DNA of 64,000 nt, from NCBI GenBank assembly GCA_037962975.1, contig CM075674.1, forward strand, positions 88,614,501 to 88,678,500, written 5' to 3'. Below the pieces are notes generated by a model. That model ran no database searches and had not been told where the DNA came from. It saw nothing but the letters and a program-made list of their open reading frames with translations. This document shows positions 1 to 10,127 of this stretch, piece by piece (the first letter of the stretch is position 1; each line of letters opens with the position of its first letter). This DNA comes from Clitoria ternatea (Eukaryota; Streptophyta; Magnoliopsida; Fabales; Fabaceae). Position numbers and translations under genes: made by a program.

Positions 1-1240
1 AACATGTGTGGTTAATTTCAAGGATATGACTATATGGAACTCATCCCAATCAGTTCCTTAGAAAAATCTTTTACATCATGCATTTAGTTTCATTCTCCCC
101 TTTTCCATTTGTACTTCAAGAGCCTATGGTTTCAATAAAATCGTTCGATTTAAGGAACTTCTTCTTACCCTTATCGTTGAACCATATGTTTTATTTGTTA
201 AACATACATTAAGTAATAATTGAAATGTGAAAATTTTTATATACACAATAATTACATGATGGAAACTCACAGGTGATAAATGACTAGAAATACATATATC
301 TTCAATAATAAAGAGTGACCAACTACTTCTTTGCCAAATAAGACAAAAGACTAGCACTTTTATACATGTTCCTAACTTGGGATCGTTTGCAAGACAAATG
401 GAACAGCCCAAATTGCCAAGCCTGAAGGCGCCTAAGTTGTGGGGATACTGGGGGAATCAGGTCATTTTTCCTATTAAATTGGTTTTTTAAATGCATAACT
501 GATGATGTTAGTTTTTACACAAATGTTAATTTTCTTTAATGATGTGTTAATTTTCTCAAATTTTTGATGTTAAATTTTTGTACGATGTTAAATTTTCGTT
601 GATGTTAAATTTTTGTGCTCAATGCTAAAATTCTTCGCTCTATGTTAAATTCCAGTACCCTGTGAGGCATTTGTTTGTGTTTGTCTTTTCTGTCTTTAGG
701 ACCCCAACAAAAAATGTCTTAATTTTTTTACTTGTTTCTTACTACGATAATGTAAAACTTATTGTTTTTCACACTATATGATAAAAAACACTAAAAAGAG
801 GCAAATTGTCAATGTTAATTTTTGTTTGGTCATTATTTTATTTTATTTTATTGGTTTTTTTGTCTTTTTGTCTTATTTTTTTCCTCAATGGTCGTTAGCC
901 TTTATCTTTTCTTCCATTTATTTTTTATTTTTTATTTGTCTAACATTATCCTTTGAAATAGAAAATTGGTAGTTTTTTTTTAAAAAAAAATAGATGAGTG
1001 GATGATTATTCTTGAAAATGGAATTAAGAATCAATATCAAAAGAAGGGGATTTCTCTATAAATATAGTAATAGGAATCATGGATGAGAGGTTATTTTTTA
1101 GAGACTTACTAGTAAAATAGAGAAAACATATGATAATTGTCAAAATTAGAATGCCCAAAGTCAAATCATCATCATAGAATCAGAAACCAACAAGTTTCTT
1201 TAGATTCTTTTATTTCTTTCTTTGTTGTTTTTATGGTTTG
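1..1240. other. AT-rich intergenic spacer
   Basis: No gene is recognisable here. The short open frames are AT-rich with no family resemblance. The stretch is dominated by T-rich and A-rich runs. The only structure seen is the degenerate short repeat at about 505-655. Confidence 0.6.
505..655. repeat. Degenerate GATGTTAAATTTT short tandem repeat
   Basis: A phrase close to GATGTTAAATTTTT recurs about six to seven times at irregular spacing of roughly 20-30 bp, each copy separated by a few variable bases. It looks like a decayed minisatellite. No coding or regulatory role is visible. Confidence 0.5.
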
Positions 1241-1960
1241 CTTCTATTTTTTGGATCTTTCTTTGTTTTTCTTATAAAATAACCACCATTTTTGTCCATC
1301 ATCATCACCTTTTTTTATCTTTCTTTGTTTTTCTTATAAAATAACCATCACATTCATCCATCATCATTACCTTATCATCTATCCACCATCATCCTGACCA
1401 TTCACCCTCACCCGAAACCATCCATCATTTATCTACCACCATTATCATTCATTCAAACATTCACCTATAAAAAATAACCCAAACCCATCTTCACCAAAAA
1501 TACCATCCACCACACACTAAGAACCCCTTGGCCAAACCCATCCCTACCACTCTCCACCAAGACAACCGCCAACCGTTCACCACTATTCTCCATCATTCAA
1601 TATTTCACCACCATCATTTATATCCATCCATGACCCCTTCCCTCACTTCTAAGCCATACCAGTGACTTCCTCAACCGTCCTCCAATTTTGATTACCCTCT
1701 CCAATCCACTCTTACCACAACCTCATCATCACCTCACCTCTAAGCCACAACCGAAATTGCCCAATAAGCCATATCCCCCACCCACCATTACCTCCACAAC
1801 AAAAACCATAACAATCCAAGCCCACTGTTGTTAACTAACCTGTGAGCCTACACCACCACCATCATCAACAACACCAAGCCACCCAAACCCAAATCCTCCC
1901 CCTAATGGCAAACCGCTATTGTCGTTTCCCACATCCCCTTTACCCTCAAAATCCCATATC
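1241..1960. repeat. Pyrimidine-rich low-complexity tract with a 62-bp tandem duplication
   Basis: The plus strand turns strongly C/T/A-rich with many CCATCATC and CACC runs. A 62-bp unit containing CTTTGTTTTTCTTATAAAAT is present twice in tandem (starting near 1261 and 1323). No open frame of note runs through it. The 5' LTR and gag of the following gypsy element were looked for here and not found, so the element seems 5'-truncated at about 1965. Confidence 0.5.
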
Positions 1961-1964
1961 CCAC

Positions 1965-2750
1965 ATACCCAACTTGGCTCTCCAACGTGGTCATAGTGGT
2001 AAAAGCAAATGGTAAGTAGAGGATGTGTATGGACTTCACCAACATTAATAAGGTATGCCTTAAAGCCTGTATCCTTTACCTAGTATTGATTGTTTGGTAG
2101 ATGGCACTTCAGGGTATCAGGTATTGAGTTTCACGGACAGATATTCTGGGTATAACCAAATACGAATAAACCCGAGAGATGAAGAAAAAAACTGCCTTTA
2201 TCACTAAGGAGCAAACTACAGCTATTAGGTGATGACTTTTGGACTAAAGAATGTTGAAGCCACACACCAGCGACTCGTGAACAAAATCTTTGCCAAACAA
2301 ATTGGTAGGAACGTGGAAGTCTACATGGATGACATAGTTGTAAAACCCAAAAATGAAATGATCACACTAAGGACCTTAAAGACACATTCATTGAGCTAAA
2401 GAGACATGATTTGTAAATTAACTTAGACAAATACTTATTTGGAGTCCAAGGCGATAAATTCCTGGGATATATGCTGACTTATAAGGGCATAAAGGCCAAC
2501 CCAGATCAATGATGGGCCATCCTGGAGATGTGTAGTCCATAAAACATCAAAGGAAGTACAATGTCTTAAGTGAGAATCGTAGCCCTCTCTCGATTCCCCT
2601 CTAAATTTGTAGAAAAGTCTATGTCTTTCCATCGAGTATTGGAAAAAGATACACACACCTTCCAGTGGACCTAAGAGTATGAGAAAACTTTTGAAGATCT
2701 GAAAGCTTATCTGGCCTTCCCCTAATACTAACAAAACCGACCCTAGGAGC
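1965..2750 (+). pseudogene. Gypsy reverse transcriptase fragment (decayed)
   Basis: Conceptual translation across several frames shows Ty3/gypsy RT blocks in order: a stretch around 1965-2045 ending in a VDFTNIN-like motif (seen as MDFTN), the SFTDxYSGYNQI block near 2130-2170, a KTAFIT block near 2190, and the catalytic YMDDIVV box at 2322-2333, followed by a FLGY-type block near 2460. Both catalytic aspartates of the box are present, but many in-frame stops and small indels make it non-functional. It would have copied element RNA into cDNA. The gag and protease that should precede it are absent. Confidence 0.8.
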
Positions 2751-3099
2751 AGACCTCGTCATTTATCTCTAGTTGGGGAGAACGCTATCAGCAGAAGCAC
2801 TGGTACAAGAAGAAGGGATAATCTAGCGACCATTGTATTTCACCAGCAAAACTTTACAGGGTACAGAAACAAGATACCAATGAGTAGAGAAATTTACATA
2901 CAACTTGGTGGTAGCCACTCGGAGGCTGAGACCGTATTTTCATAGCCACCAAATCATCGTCAGAGTCGACCAACCCATCAGTAAAAGTTTTATAGAAGCC
3001 TAAACTAGAAGGAATAATGGTCACATGGGTTGTAGAATTCTCTAAGTGTGGGATCTGGTACGAACCAAGAGGAGCCCTTAAAGCACATTTTTAACAGAT

Positions 3100-3500
3100 T
3101 TTGTAGCAAAGTTAGAGGATGATAAGGAAGAATATGACACTGAACATGCCTTATGGACCCTGTCAATAGATGGATCATCAAATAGGAAAGGAAATTGAGT
3201 AGGAATTATACTTGAATCACCAACTGGAAAAGCCACCAAAGAGTCATTAAGATTCCTATTCAAAGCATGCAACAATCAGCTAGAGTACGAGGCACTCATA
3301 GCAGGGTTACAAATGACGCTGGACCTGGGATCCTGATGCATACAAGTAAAAACCAACTTACAGTTGGTCACACGACAAGTGGAAGGAGCCTACCAAGCAA
3401 AAGACCCTACCCTTTCCAAATACCTCTCTCGAGTTAAGACGTTGGTAGCAGAGTTAAAGTTGTTTAAAATAACACAGTCCCTAGAGAAAAAACTAAAAAA
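3100..3500 (+). pseudogene. Second RNase H-like domain of Tat-type gypsy pol (decayed)
   Basis: The translation contains an SIDGSSN motif (near 3165), then an NNQLEYEAL block (near 3270) and a tail with QAKDPTLSKYL. This order matches the extra RNase H domain that sits between RT/RNase H and integrase in Tat-lineage elements. At least one stop interrupts it. Its presence is the main reason for placing the element in the Tat group rather than Athila or the chromoviruses. Confidence 0.65.
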
Positions 3501-3639
3501 TAAATCTACTGTCCAAACTTGCCAACACCAAGAAGGCTGGAAACCTGAAGACCCTCATACAAGTCATTATGGAAGAGCCCACGGTCAAGGACGAAGAATA
3601 AGTGAATAAAATCATTATCATACCTTAGGAGAACACATG

Positions 3640-4600
3640 GATGATCCCAATAATAGATTTCCTGGCTAAAGGAGACCTGCCCTTGGATTCCTCAGAGGCC
3701 CAAAAAGTTTAGACACACTCGTCCAGTTACACTCTTATAAGGGGACAACTTTACAAGAGAGGGTTCACCCTACCGCTCCTTAAATTCCTCAACAAAGAAT
3801 AAGTGGAGTATGTGATGCAAGAGCTATACTAAAGAATCTACGGACACCATGGGGGAGTACGACCCCTAGTCGCCAAGGTCCTCCCAAAAAAATATTTCTA
3901 GCCCACACTACGTTTAGATTACTTAGACTTTATAAAAAAAAATGAGTCCTACCAAAGGAACACCAATGGAATACACATTCATCTCGAGCCGCTACAGGGA
4001 ATCCTTTCCCTTTGGCCCTTCAACACATGGGGAATGTACATTTTGGAACTGTTACTTCCAGGGAAAAGACAGGTAAAGTATCTATTGGTAGCCATATACC
4101 TTTTCACGGAGTGGATAAAAGTCGAGCCTCTTGCCACTATTTCTACGTCCAAGGTACAAAACTTCACTTGGAGAAACATCATCTACAGACATAAATTCCC
4201 TCATACTATTATCTCAAATAACATGTAGTAGTTTATAGACAAGCATTTCATAGAGTTCTACAAGAAGCTAGGCATAAAATGAAAGTTTCCATCTATAAAA
4301 CATCTGTAGACAAATCATCAAGCTGAAGCCACAAACAAAATTATCCTACATGAGTTAAAATGAAGACTGGGACAAGCAAAGAGAAGATGAGAGGAAGAAT
4401 TACCTAGAGCCCAATTGGATTATTATACAACCCTTCACTCGGCAACCTAAGAAACCCTGTTCTGACTCACATATAAAGTAGATGTAATGATTCCCGTTGA
4501 GCTAAGAGAACCCTCCCTCAAACGAATCTCCTATGATGAGGAAGAAAACAACAAAAGAAGAAGAGAAGATACAAGTCTCCAAACAAAAATCCACTCAAAT
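3640..4600 (+). pseudogene. Gypsy integrase fragment (decayed)
   Basis: Starting around 3640 the translation shows an SYTLIRGQLYKRG block, a GHHGGVRPLVAKVL zinc-binding-type block near 3850, and core blocks such as VAIYLFTEWIKVEPL (near 4090-4125) and a degraded NHQAEATNKIIL block near 4315. Many stops and frameshifts are present. Integrase joins cDNA to chromosomal DNA. The C-terminal piece near 4490-4660 is also recognisable, more poorly, in the second copy at about 53591-53850. Confidence 0.75.
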
Positions 4601-4961
4601 GGCATACCGTGCTCAAGCCGCGACCCTTTCAGAGAGGGGACTTAATCTTAAGAATGACAGACAGCAATAAGAGAGCCAAGGAATATGGGAAGTTAATAGC
4701 TAATTAGTAAGGCCCATACAGGGTAAAAGAAGTAATGGGAAAAGGAGCATATCAACTAGAAGAATTAAAACACAAAACTATCCTTTGTACATAGAATGCC
4801 ACACATTTAGATGTATTATAGTTAAATGTAACAAGGGTACTTTTTTTCCTACTCGGGAGGTTTTACCCACTGGGTTTTTCTCCCGACAGGTTTTAATGAC
4901 ACCCATCCAAACATCAATAACCTAAGTACATAATTTTTATCATTCCTTTTATGTTTAAGTC

Positions 4962-5470
4962 CTAAAAACCTGAGGGAGGGGATAACGATAATTCCTTTCA
5001 TGTTTGAGTCCTAAAACCCCGAGTGAGAGGGTAACGACAATTCCTCTTATGTTTAAGTCCTAAAACCCCAAGCTAGGGGGTAATGGTAATTCTTTTTATG
5101 TTTAAGTCCTAAAACCTCAAGCTAGGGGGTAACGATAATTCCTTTTACGTTTAAGTCCTAAAACCCCGAGCGATGGGGTAACGACAAATTATTCTTATGT
5201 TTAACTCTTAAAACTCCGAGCGAGGGGGTAACAACAATTCCTTTTATGTTAAATCGAGGGGGTAACTGAAATTCCTTTTACATTTAAATCCTAAAATCCC
5301 AAGTAAGGGGGTAACAACAATTCCTTTTACATTTAAGTCCTAAAGGCCCCGAGTGAGGGGGTAACGATAATTCCTTTTATGTTTAAGTCCTAAAACCCTG
5401 AGTGATGGGGTAACGATAATTTTTTTTACGTTTAAGTCCCAAAACCCCGAGCAAGAGGGTAACATCAAAC
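4962..5470 (+). repeat. 49-bp tandem array in the 3' region of Tat copy 1
   Basis: About ten monomers, each containing AAGTCCTAAAACCCCGAG, a GGGGGTAACGA block and TTCCTTTTATGTTT. The phrase AAGTCC recurs at 5055, 5104 and 5153, giving an exact 49-bp spacing in the best-preserved part; one monomer near 5240 is shortened. Tandem repeats in this position are known for Tat-lineage elements and are a proposed source of plant satellites. A divergent array occupies the same position in copy 2. Confidence 0.85.
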
Positions 5471-5677
5471 TTTCTTACAAAACTCGAGTAATGGAATATC
5501 AACAAGTTTCTTACACGAGGAAGCAAAGGCAAAACTCTTAAACATTAGTCACACCTTGGGCGGAAAAATAGGAAAACTATAAATTACGACAGAGACATCA
5601 AAAAAAGTCACATTTCATCTCATTAATGAGAAGAAAGTTACATCAATAAAAAAAGGAGAAGACAAAAAAACTACAAG

Positions 5678-6967
5678 CTAATTAGGAGGGGTGGAAAAGT
5701 CGCCTTGAGGATTTTTAGCTTCGGTGAAAGGAGGGGAGGGTGGAGGGTTGGTAGTGATATCTTCTCCATCGGACTCAAGAGGATCCACAACCTTTCCATC
5801 CACCACCACCTTGAAAAGATCTGCCTCTTCTTAAGAAATGACAAGAAGAGAATTCAAGGCTGAGATCTGTATATGGCAGAGATCAAATCCTGACACAAAC
5901 TTCTCCGCCACCTCTCCCCTTAACATTTTGACTTGTTCCTCCTACTCTGAGCGCTCCTAACGAGTCCTTGATTTAGCTTCCAAGGTATTTTGCCATGCAG
6001 ACTCCAAAGCATCATACGCCTCCTTCAAAGACGCATAAACTTTCATAGCCTTCACAACAAGTTCCCTACAAGCTTTCTCAAAACTCGCCAATTTTACTTT
6101 AACATATTTCAATAAAGCCTCAGCATTCCCCAGTGCCACATCCTTTGCTTCCAGGTGCTCTTTTAGATCCGCCACCTTTTTTAAGGCCTCCTTGGCTTCC
6201 CAAACTTTACTATCAAAGACTTCCTTTTCCTTGGTCAGCGTTGTCACAACTTTATCCTGGGAAGTAACATATTCATCCAGATAACACCCCATTGACGTTG
6301 CTTAGAAGGAAAACATCTTCATGGCCCTGCACACAGCCAAAGGGTTGGAACTTGGACGATCCTTCTCAAAGACCAAAGCACGATAAATTGAGGGATTAGA
6401 AACTGAGCATCCCACAAGGACATAGCAGGATTCCTACTGTTTGGTCTTAGCACATGAAGTGCTTCCACTCTCGAGAAGCAGAATTGTTATCGAGCCTAAT
6501 AGGAGCTGCCAAGCGCTCGGAAGACATACACTCTCGAGTGACTAGAATAACTTTAAGAGACTCAAGAGATTCTTCCACTCAGAATATGGGAGAACAAGAT
6601 GGTACTCTTTATGAACTTCCAGTCATTCCTTAAAAATCCACACTCACGCCCTGTGAAGAACCAAGCTGAGTCTTCATCCTCTTAGCGACTAAAGCAACAA
6701 ACTTGAGGCTAGGAAGGTCACTAGTATAAAGGCAGAAGCTGTAAGAGTGGCAGATGTAACAGGGATGAGGGCAGCAGAAGACTCGCCTCTAGTTGAACCC
6801 CTTTCCTAGATTAATAGGCTTTCTTCAGATCCCGAGCAGAAATTTTTTAATGGGCCATATCACCTAAAGAAAAGAAGCAAAAATCAGTATAAAAAACCAA
6901 ACAGTTAAGACAAAAAGCCTACAGAAAACTATACTTACAACTCCAAGAGTCTAAAGCACCCAGATCG
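5678..6967 (-). pseudogene. Antisense gene of Tat element copy 1: exon 2, intron and end of exon 1 (cut by copia insertion)
   Basis: On the minus strand, opposite to pol, lies the 3' part of a spliced gene. Exon 1 resumes at the copia junction (6967) and ends at 6939. An intron of 75 bp (6864-6938) has donor GTAAGTATAG and an acceptor ending CTTTAG. Exon 2 begins with a block containing SARDLKKAY-like sequence and runs to a stop at 5678-5680. The open part at 5957-6292 encodes a Lys/Glu/Ala-rich coiled coil; the C-terminus includes ADLFKVVVDG and ends Pro-Asn. A few stops interrupt the frame. The 5' part lies at 15409-16148, separated by the 8.4 kb insertion. Plant Tat elements are known to carry such antisense ORFs; the function is unknown. 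Confidence 0.7.
6963..6967. repeat. Target-site duplication gatcg (left) of copia element
   Basis: GATCG directly abuts the first TG of the left LTR and recurs unchanged at 15409-15413 after the right LTR. The perfect 5-bp duplication marks an intact integration event. Confidence 0.95.
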
Positions 6968-8251
6968 TGTTGGTGTATGCACTATGAGCTTTTATGCTTT
7001 TTCATTTGTTTCATTTTTCTACTTATCAATAAAATAAATATTTCAGTTTAAAATTATTTTAAAACGTATTTATCCTTGGAGTAATAGGTCATATAAAAGT
7101 TATTCCTAAAATGTCCCTAGTCAAGTATTTACATGGGGACATGTAAATACACTGAGACTAGTGTGTAAGTGTATTGATGACCTGATCTCACAGATCATAG
7201 ATATAGATGATATCAAGTCTTCACACGGGTACACATTAAGAGTAATGATGTACTGGACAGACCCATCATGAGAACGTTGCATGGATCATTACATGATTGT
7301 CATAAACGATTCTCAATGTGATAATGATATATGTAGTCCTTCGACCTAAAGTTACTACGATTCCTACATGAGGAGTTTATTGTTTTAATACAATTAAACG
7401 TCTTCTGTAACAAGAGGACTATAAAGGTTGTGATTAGGCAATGAACAAATTATGCAGAGGGATGTGAGTGATGTAGATGGGATTTGTCTCTCCTATGTGA
7501 CAGGAGTGATATCTATAGGCCACTTGATGAAGACTAAGAAAACGCATGGCCATGCTAGAAAGAATAAATATTAGATATTTATTCGAATCCAGTCTACTCT
7601 GGTATCAAGTAAAATAAATTGGGCCGTACAAGCATGACGCGACCATGCCTTGGGCCCAATTAGGATATCGTGACAAAAGGAACAAACATATTAAATAATT
7701 ATCACTTATAGGTTATGTTGATATTAAATAATATTCAGACATAATGATGCATTGCTAGATGCCACTCTTATTTTATATTAATAATAAAATAATTTATTAT
7801 TAATATGACCAGGTATTTTACCTGTAGGGTCACACACATAGAGTAAACCCATCAGAAAATATTGTCTTATTTTAGTTGGACTAAAATAAAGCTATTGGGC
7901 CTAACTCATTTGGAATGAGTAAGGAGTCCACTTTTTAGAGAGAACAAATTAGGTCAAACCTAAGCCTATAAATAGAGCATAAGATGCTCATAGGCCGTTC
8001 ACTCAAGTGAGACATAAATTCGTAAAAGTTGCAAGAGCTACACGCCGTCAAACTAGCACTTGGCAAGTGTTGCGATTCTGGTGGGAGTGCTCGTGTGGAC
8101 TCCTAAAGGAAGAGGCCGTGACTGCTTCGGTGTTCTTCAAGAGGTAATCCAAAACAAATTTTGTGTTTGTTTTGTGCTTTGAAACACGGAACTTTACAAA
8201 TCCTATGGAATCCCTTTTTTTCCGCTGCTCATGTTTAGGGATTTCCTAATA
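6968..8251 (+). repeat. Copia 5' LTR
   Basis: 1284 bp, nearly identical to 14120-15408. A TATAAATA box lies at 7967-7974, followed closely by a GAGCATAAGATGCTC inverted motif, so transcription would start near 7995-8010. The terminal CA is mutated to TA at 8251. A splice-donor-like GAG|GTAATCC occurs at 8141-8150 (see findings). Confidence 0.93.
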
Positions 8252-8252
8252 G

Positions 8253-8270
8253 TGGTATCAGAGCCAGGTT
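8253..8270 (+). other. Primer-binding site complementary to initiator Met-tRNA
   Basis: TGGTATCAGAGCCAGGTT lies one base after the left LTR. It is the classic plant LTR-retrotransposon primer site that pairs with the 3' end of initiator methionine tRNA and starts minus-strand cDNA synthesis. Confidence 0.9.
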
Positions 8271-10127
8271 GCAAAAACCGTGTTTTGGGCATTTGTTTCT
8301 GTTTTATGATGATATGTTTTCGTTTGTAAGAGCTTTTAGAAAATATGATTTACGAAATCGTTTCTTGTTTAAAGCTTTGCATTTTTGTTTTGCGAAAATG
8401 TTTTGTGAAACTAGGATTCGAAAATGAACATGCATGATTATGTTGCTATTTTGAGTTATCGCATATGATGCATATTATTACAATGATTAATCATGTATAT
8501 GGTATGACCTCTGTTTTGGCATGATACATATAATTTTGAGTTATTCTTTGTAAATTGTATATAATGCATGTTATAGAGTTTCTCAATTTTAGTATGTATG
8601 TTATTGCCGTTTAAATTTGTATGATGTATGAGTTTATGCAATTTTTGTATTTGATATGTCTTTTACTCATATGATAGTCATCGTACAAATTATGAATCAA
8701 TTGAGTTGATCTTTGAACATGAATGGTTCATGTTATGAGGCATTAAGTGATAAGGTTTAAGTGTTAAACCATGGCCGTTCCTTAATCTAGGGTTCAAGAG
8801 TTGAAACCTAGACGGCCGTCATGGAAAGGCATTGTATGTTGGCATTAGCGCTAATTGAATTCTAGGTTTTGAAACCCTAGACGGCGCTGCCTCCATGTGC
8901 CTTGACGGCTGTGTTATGAAGCATTCGCAATAAGGAATTAGGGTTTCAAAGCCGAAATTTTAGAGCTCTTAATGGTCAAGGGACGTTCTGGCTAGGAAAG
9001 ACTTGGTACTTAAGCGGTCACACCGGACCCACCTTTCTTTCCTGGGAACCAACCTGACTATAGTACTAATTTAAATACAGCCTTATTGACCTCTACACCG
9101 GACCCACCCCTCTTTCCTGGGACCCCGTACATTCTCTGCGTAGCGCCTTATTACCGACCCCACGTGTTTAATTGCCAGTTTTAAAAAATTAATTACTCTT
9201 TTAATGCTTTTAAATGGGTTATAATCAATTAATTAACATGTTGCATGGTGAATGGTTATGGTCTTAGTTATTTTATTTAAATACAGCCTGCATGCTGTGC
9301 CTCTCTCTATTCTGTTGTATTTTTCTTCTCAACCCTTCACTCGTATGTAAAGCGAGTTTCTATTTAATCATGTAATCTTGATCGGGCCAACAAAGTAGAG
9401 ACTTAGAAGAAAACCAAGGAGTGGTGACTCTAAGAGGATGATGGATTCAAGAAGCCATGGCAATATAGTTCCTCTAGGTTTATTTATTTATTTATTTTTC
9501 TTCTAGGAAGACCATAACCATCTCACAATTTCGTTTGCGTGCTTTGGGGATAATTTTATTACGTTAAAGCGTTTAACAAAGACGGTAATTTTAAAATAAA
9601 TTAAAATCCCTCAAAATAATATTAAGTTATAAACGCCTTTCAATAAATACACTCGTCAACACTAATGTCAATAAATAGTGGGTCTGCCAAAGCAGGGCAC
9701 TATCATTTATATTAGTAAGACGCGATGGGATAATGGTAATATCCAAACTGTTTTATTGGGCTTTAACTTAACTAAGTTTTCAATTGGATTGAATATAACT
9801 TAGACGCGTAAACATTGGGCTAAATATTCATAAGATGAATAATTAGTAATGGTTACTTAACCCAATGACTAAGAGTTGTATAAAGATACAATTGGAAAAA
9901 GTTTCCTACCTAAATAACTAAGTATTAGGTGATCAGCCAAAGCTGACTTAACACTTGGCAAAATATGGATCTTAGCCCACTAGAAAATCTTCCAACGGGA
10001 TTTTCTGATTCGTGGAGGGTATTTTGTTTTGAATCAAAATCGTGGGAGACATATTTAATTTAAATGACCATAATTTAAATATGTTTTGAAAATGATACTT
10101 ACTACATATTTTCTGTTTTAGATAACC
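8271..10127 (+). other. Long untranslated leader of copia element
   Basis: No coding domain is visible in 1.86 kb between primer site and gag. A phrase like ACACCGGACCCACC followed by TCTTTCCTGGGA occurs twice (about 9020-9050 and 9090-9122). The leader ends with a good splice-acceptor context, TTTTCTGTTTTAG, seven bases before the gag ATG. Confidence 0.6.

Noticed and set aside
1..1960. Left LTR and gag of Tat copy 1
   Set aside because: Searched for TGTTCCCCC, a TATAAATA box and a primer-binding site matching the 3' LTR; none found, so the element is treated as truncated.
3979..4228. Small overlapping frames on both strands
   Set aside because: The plus-strand ones are pieces of the decayed integrase in different frames; the minus-strand one is their shadow.
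5957..6292. Independent host gene for a small coiled-coil protein
   Set aside because: A homologous region occupies the same place in the second Tat-type copy, so it is exon 2 of the element's antisense gene.
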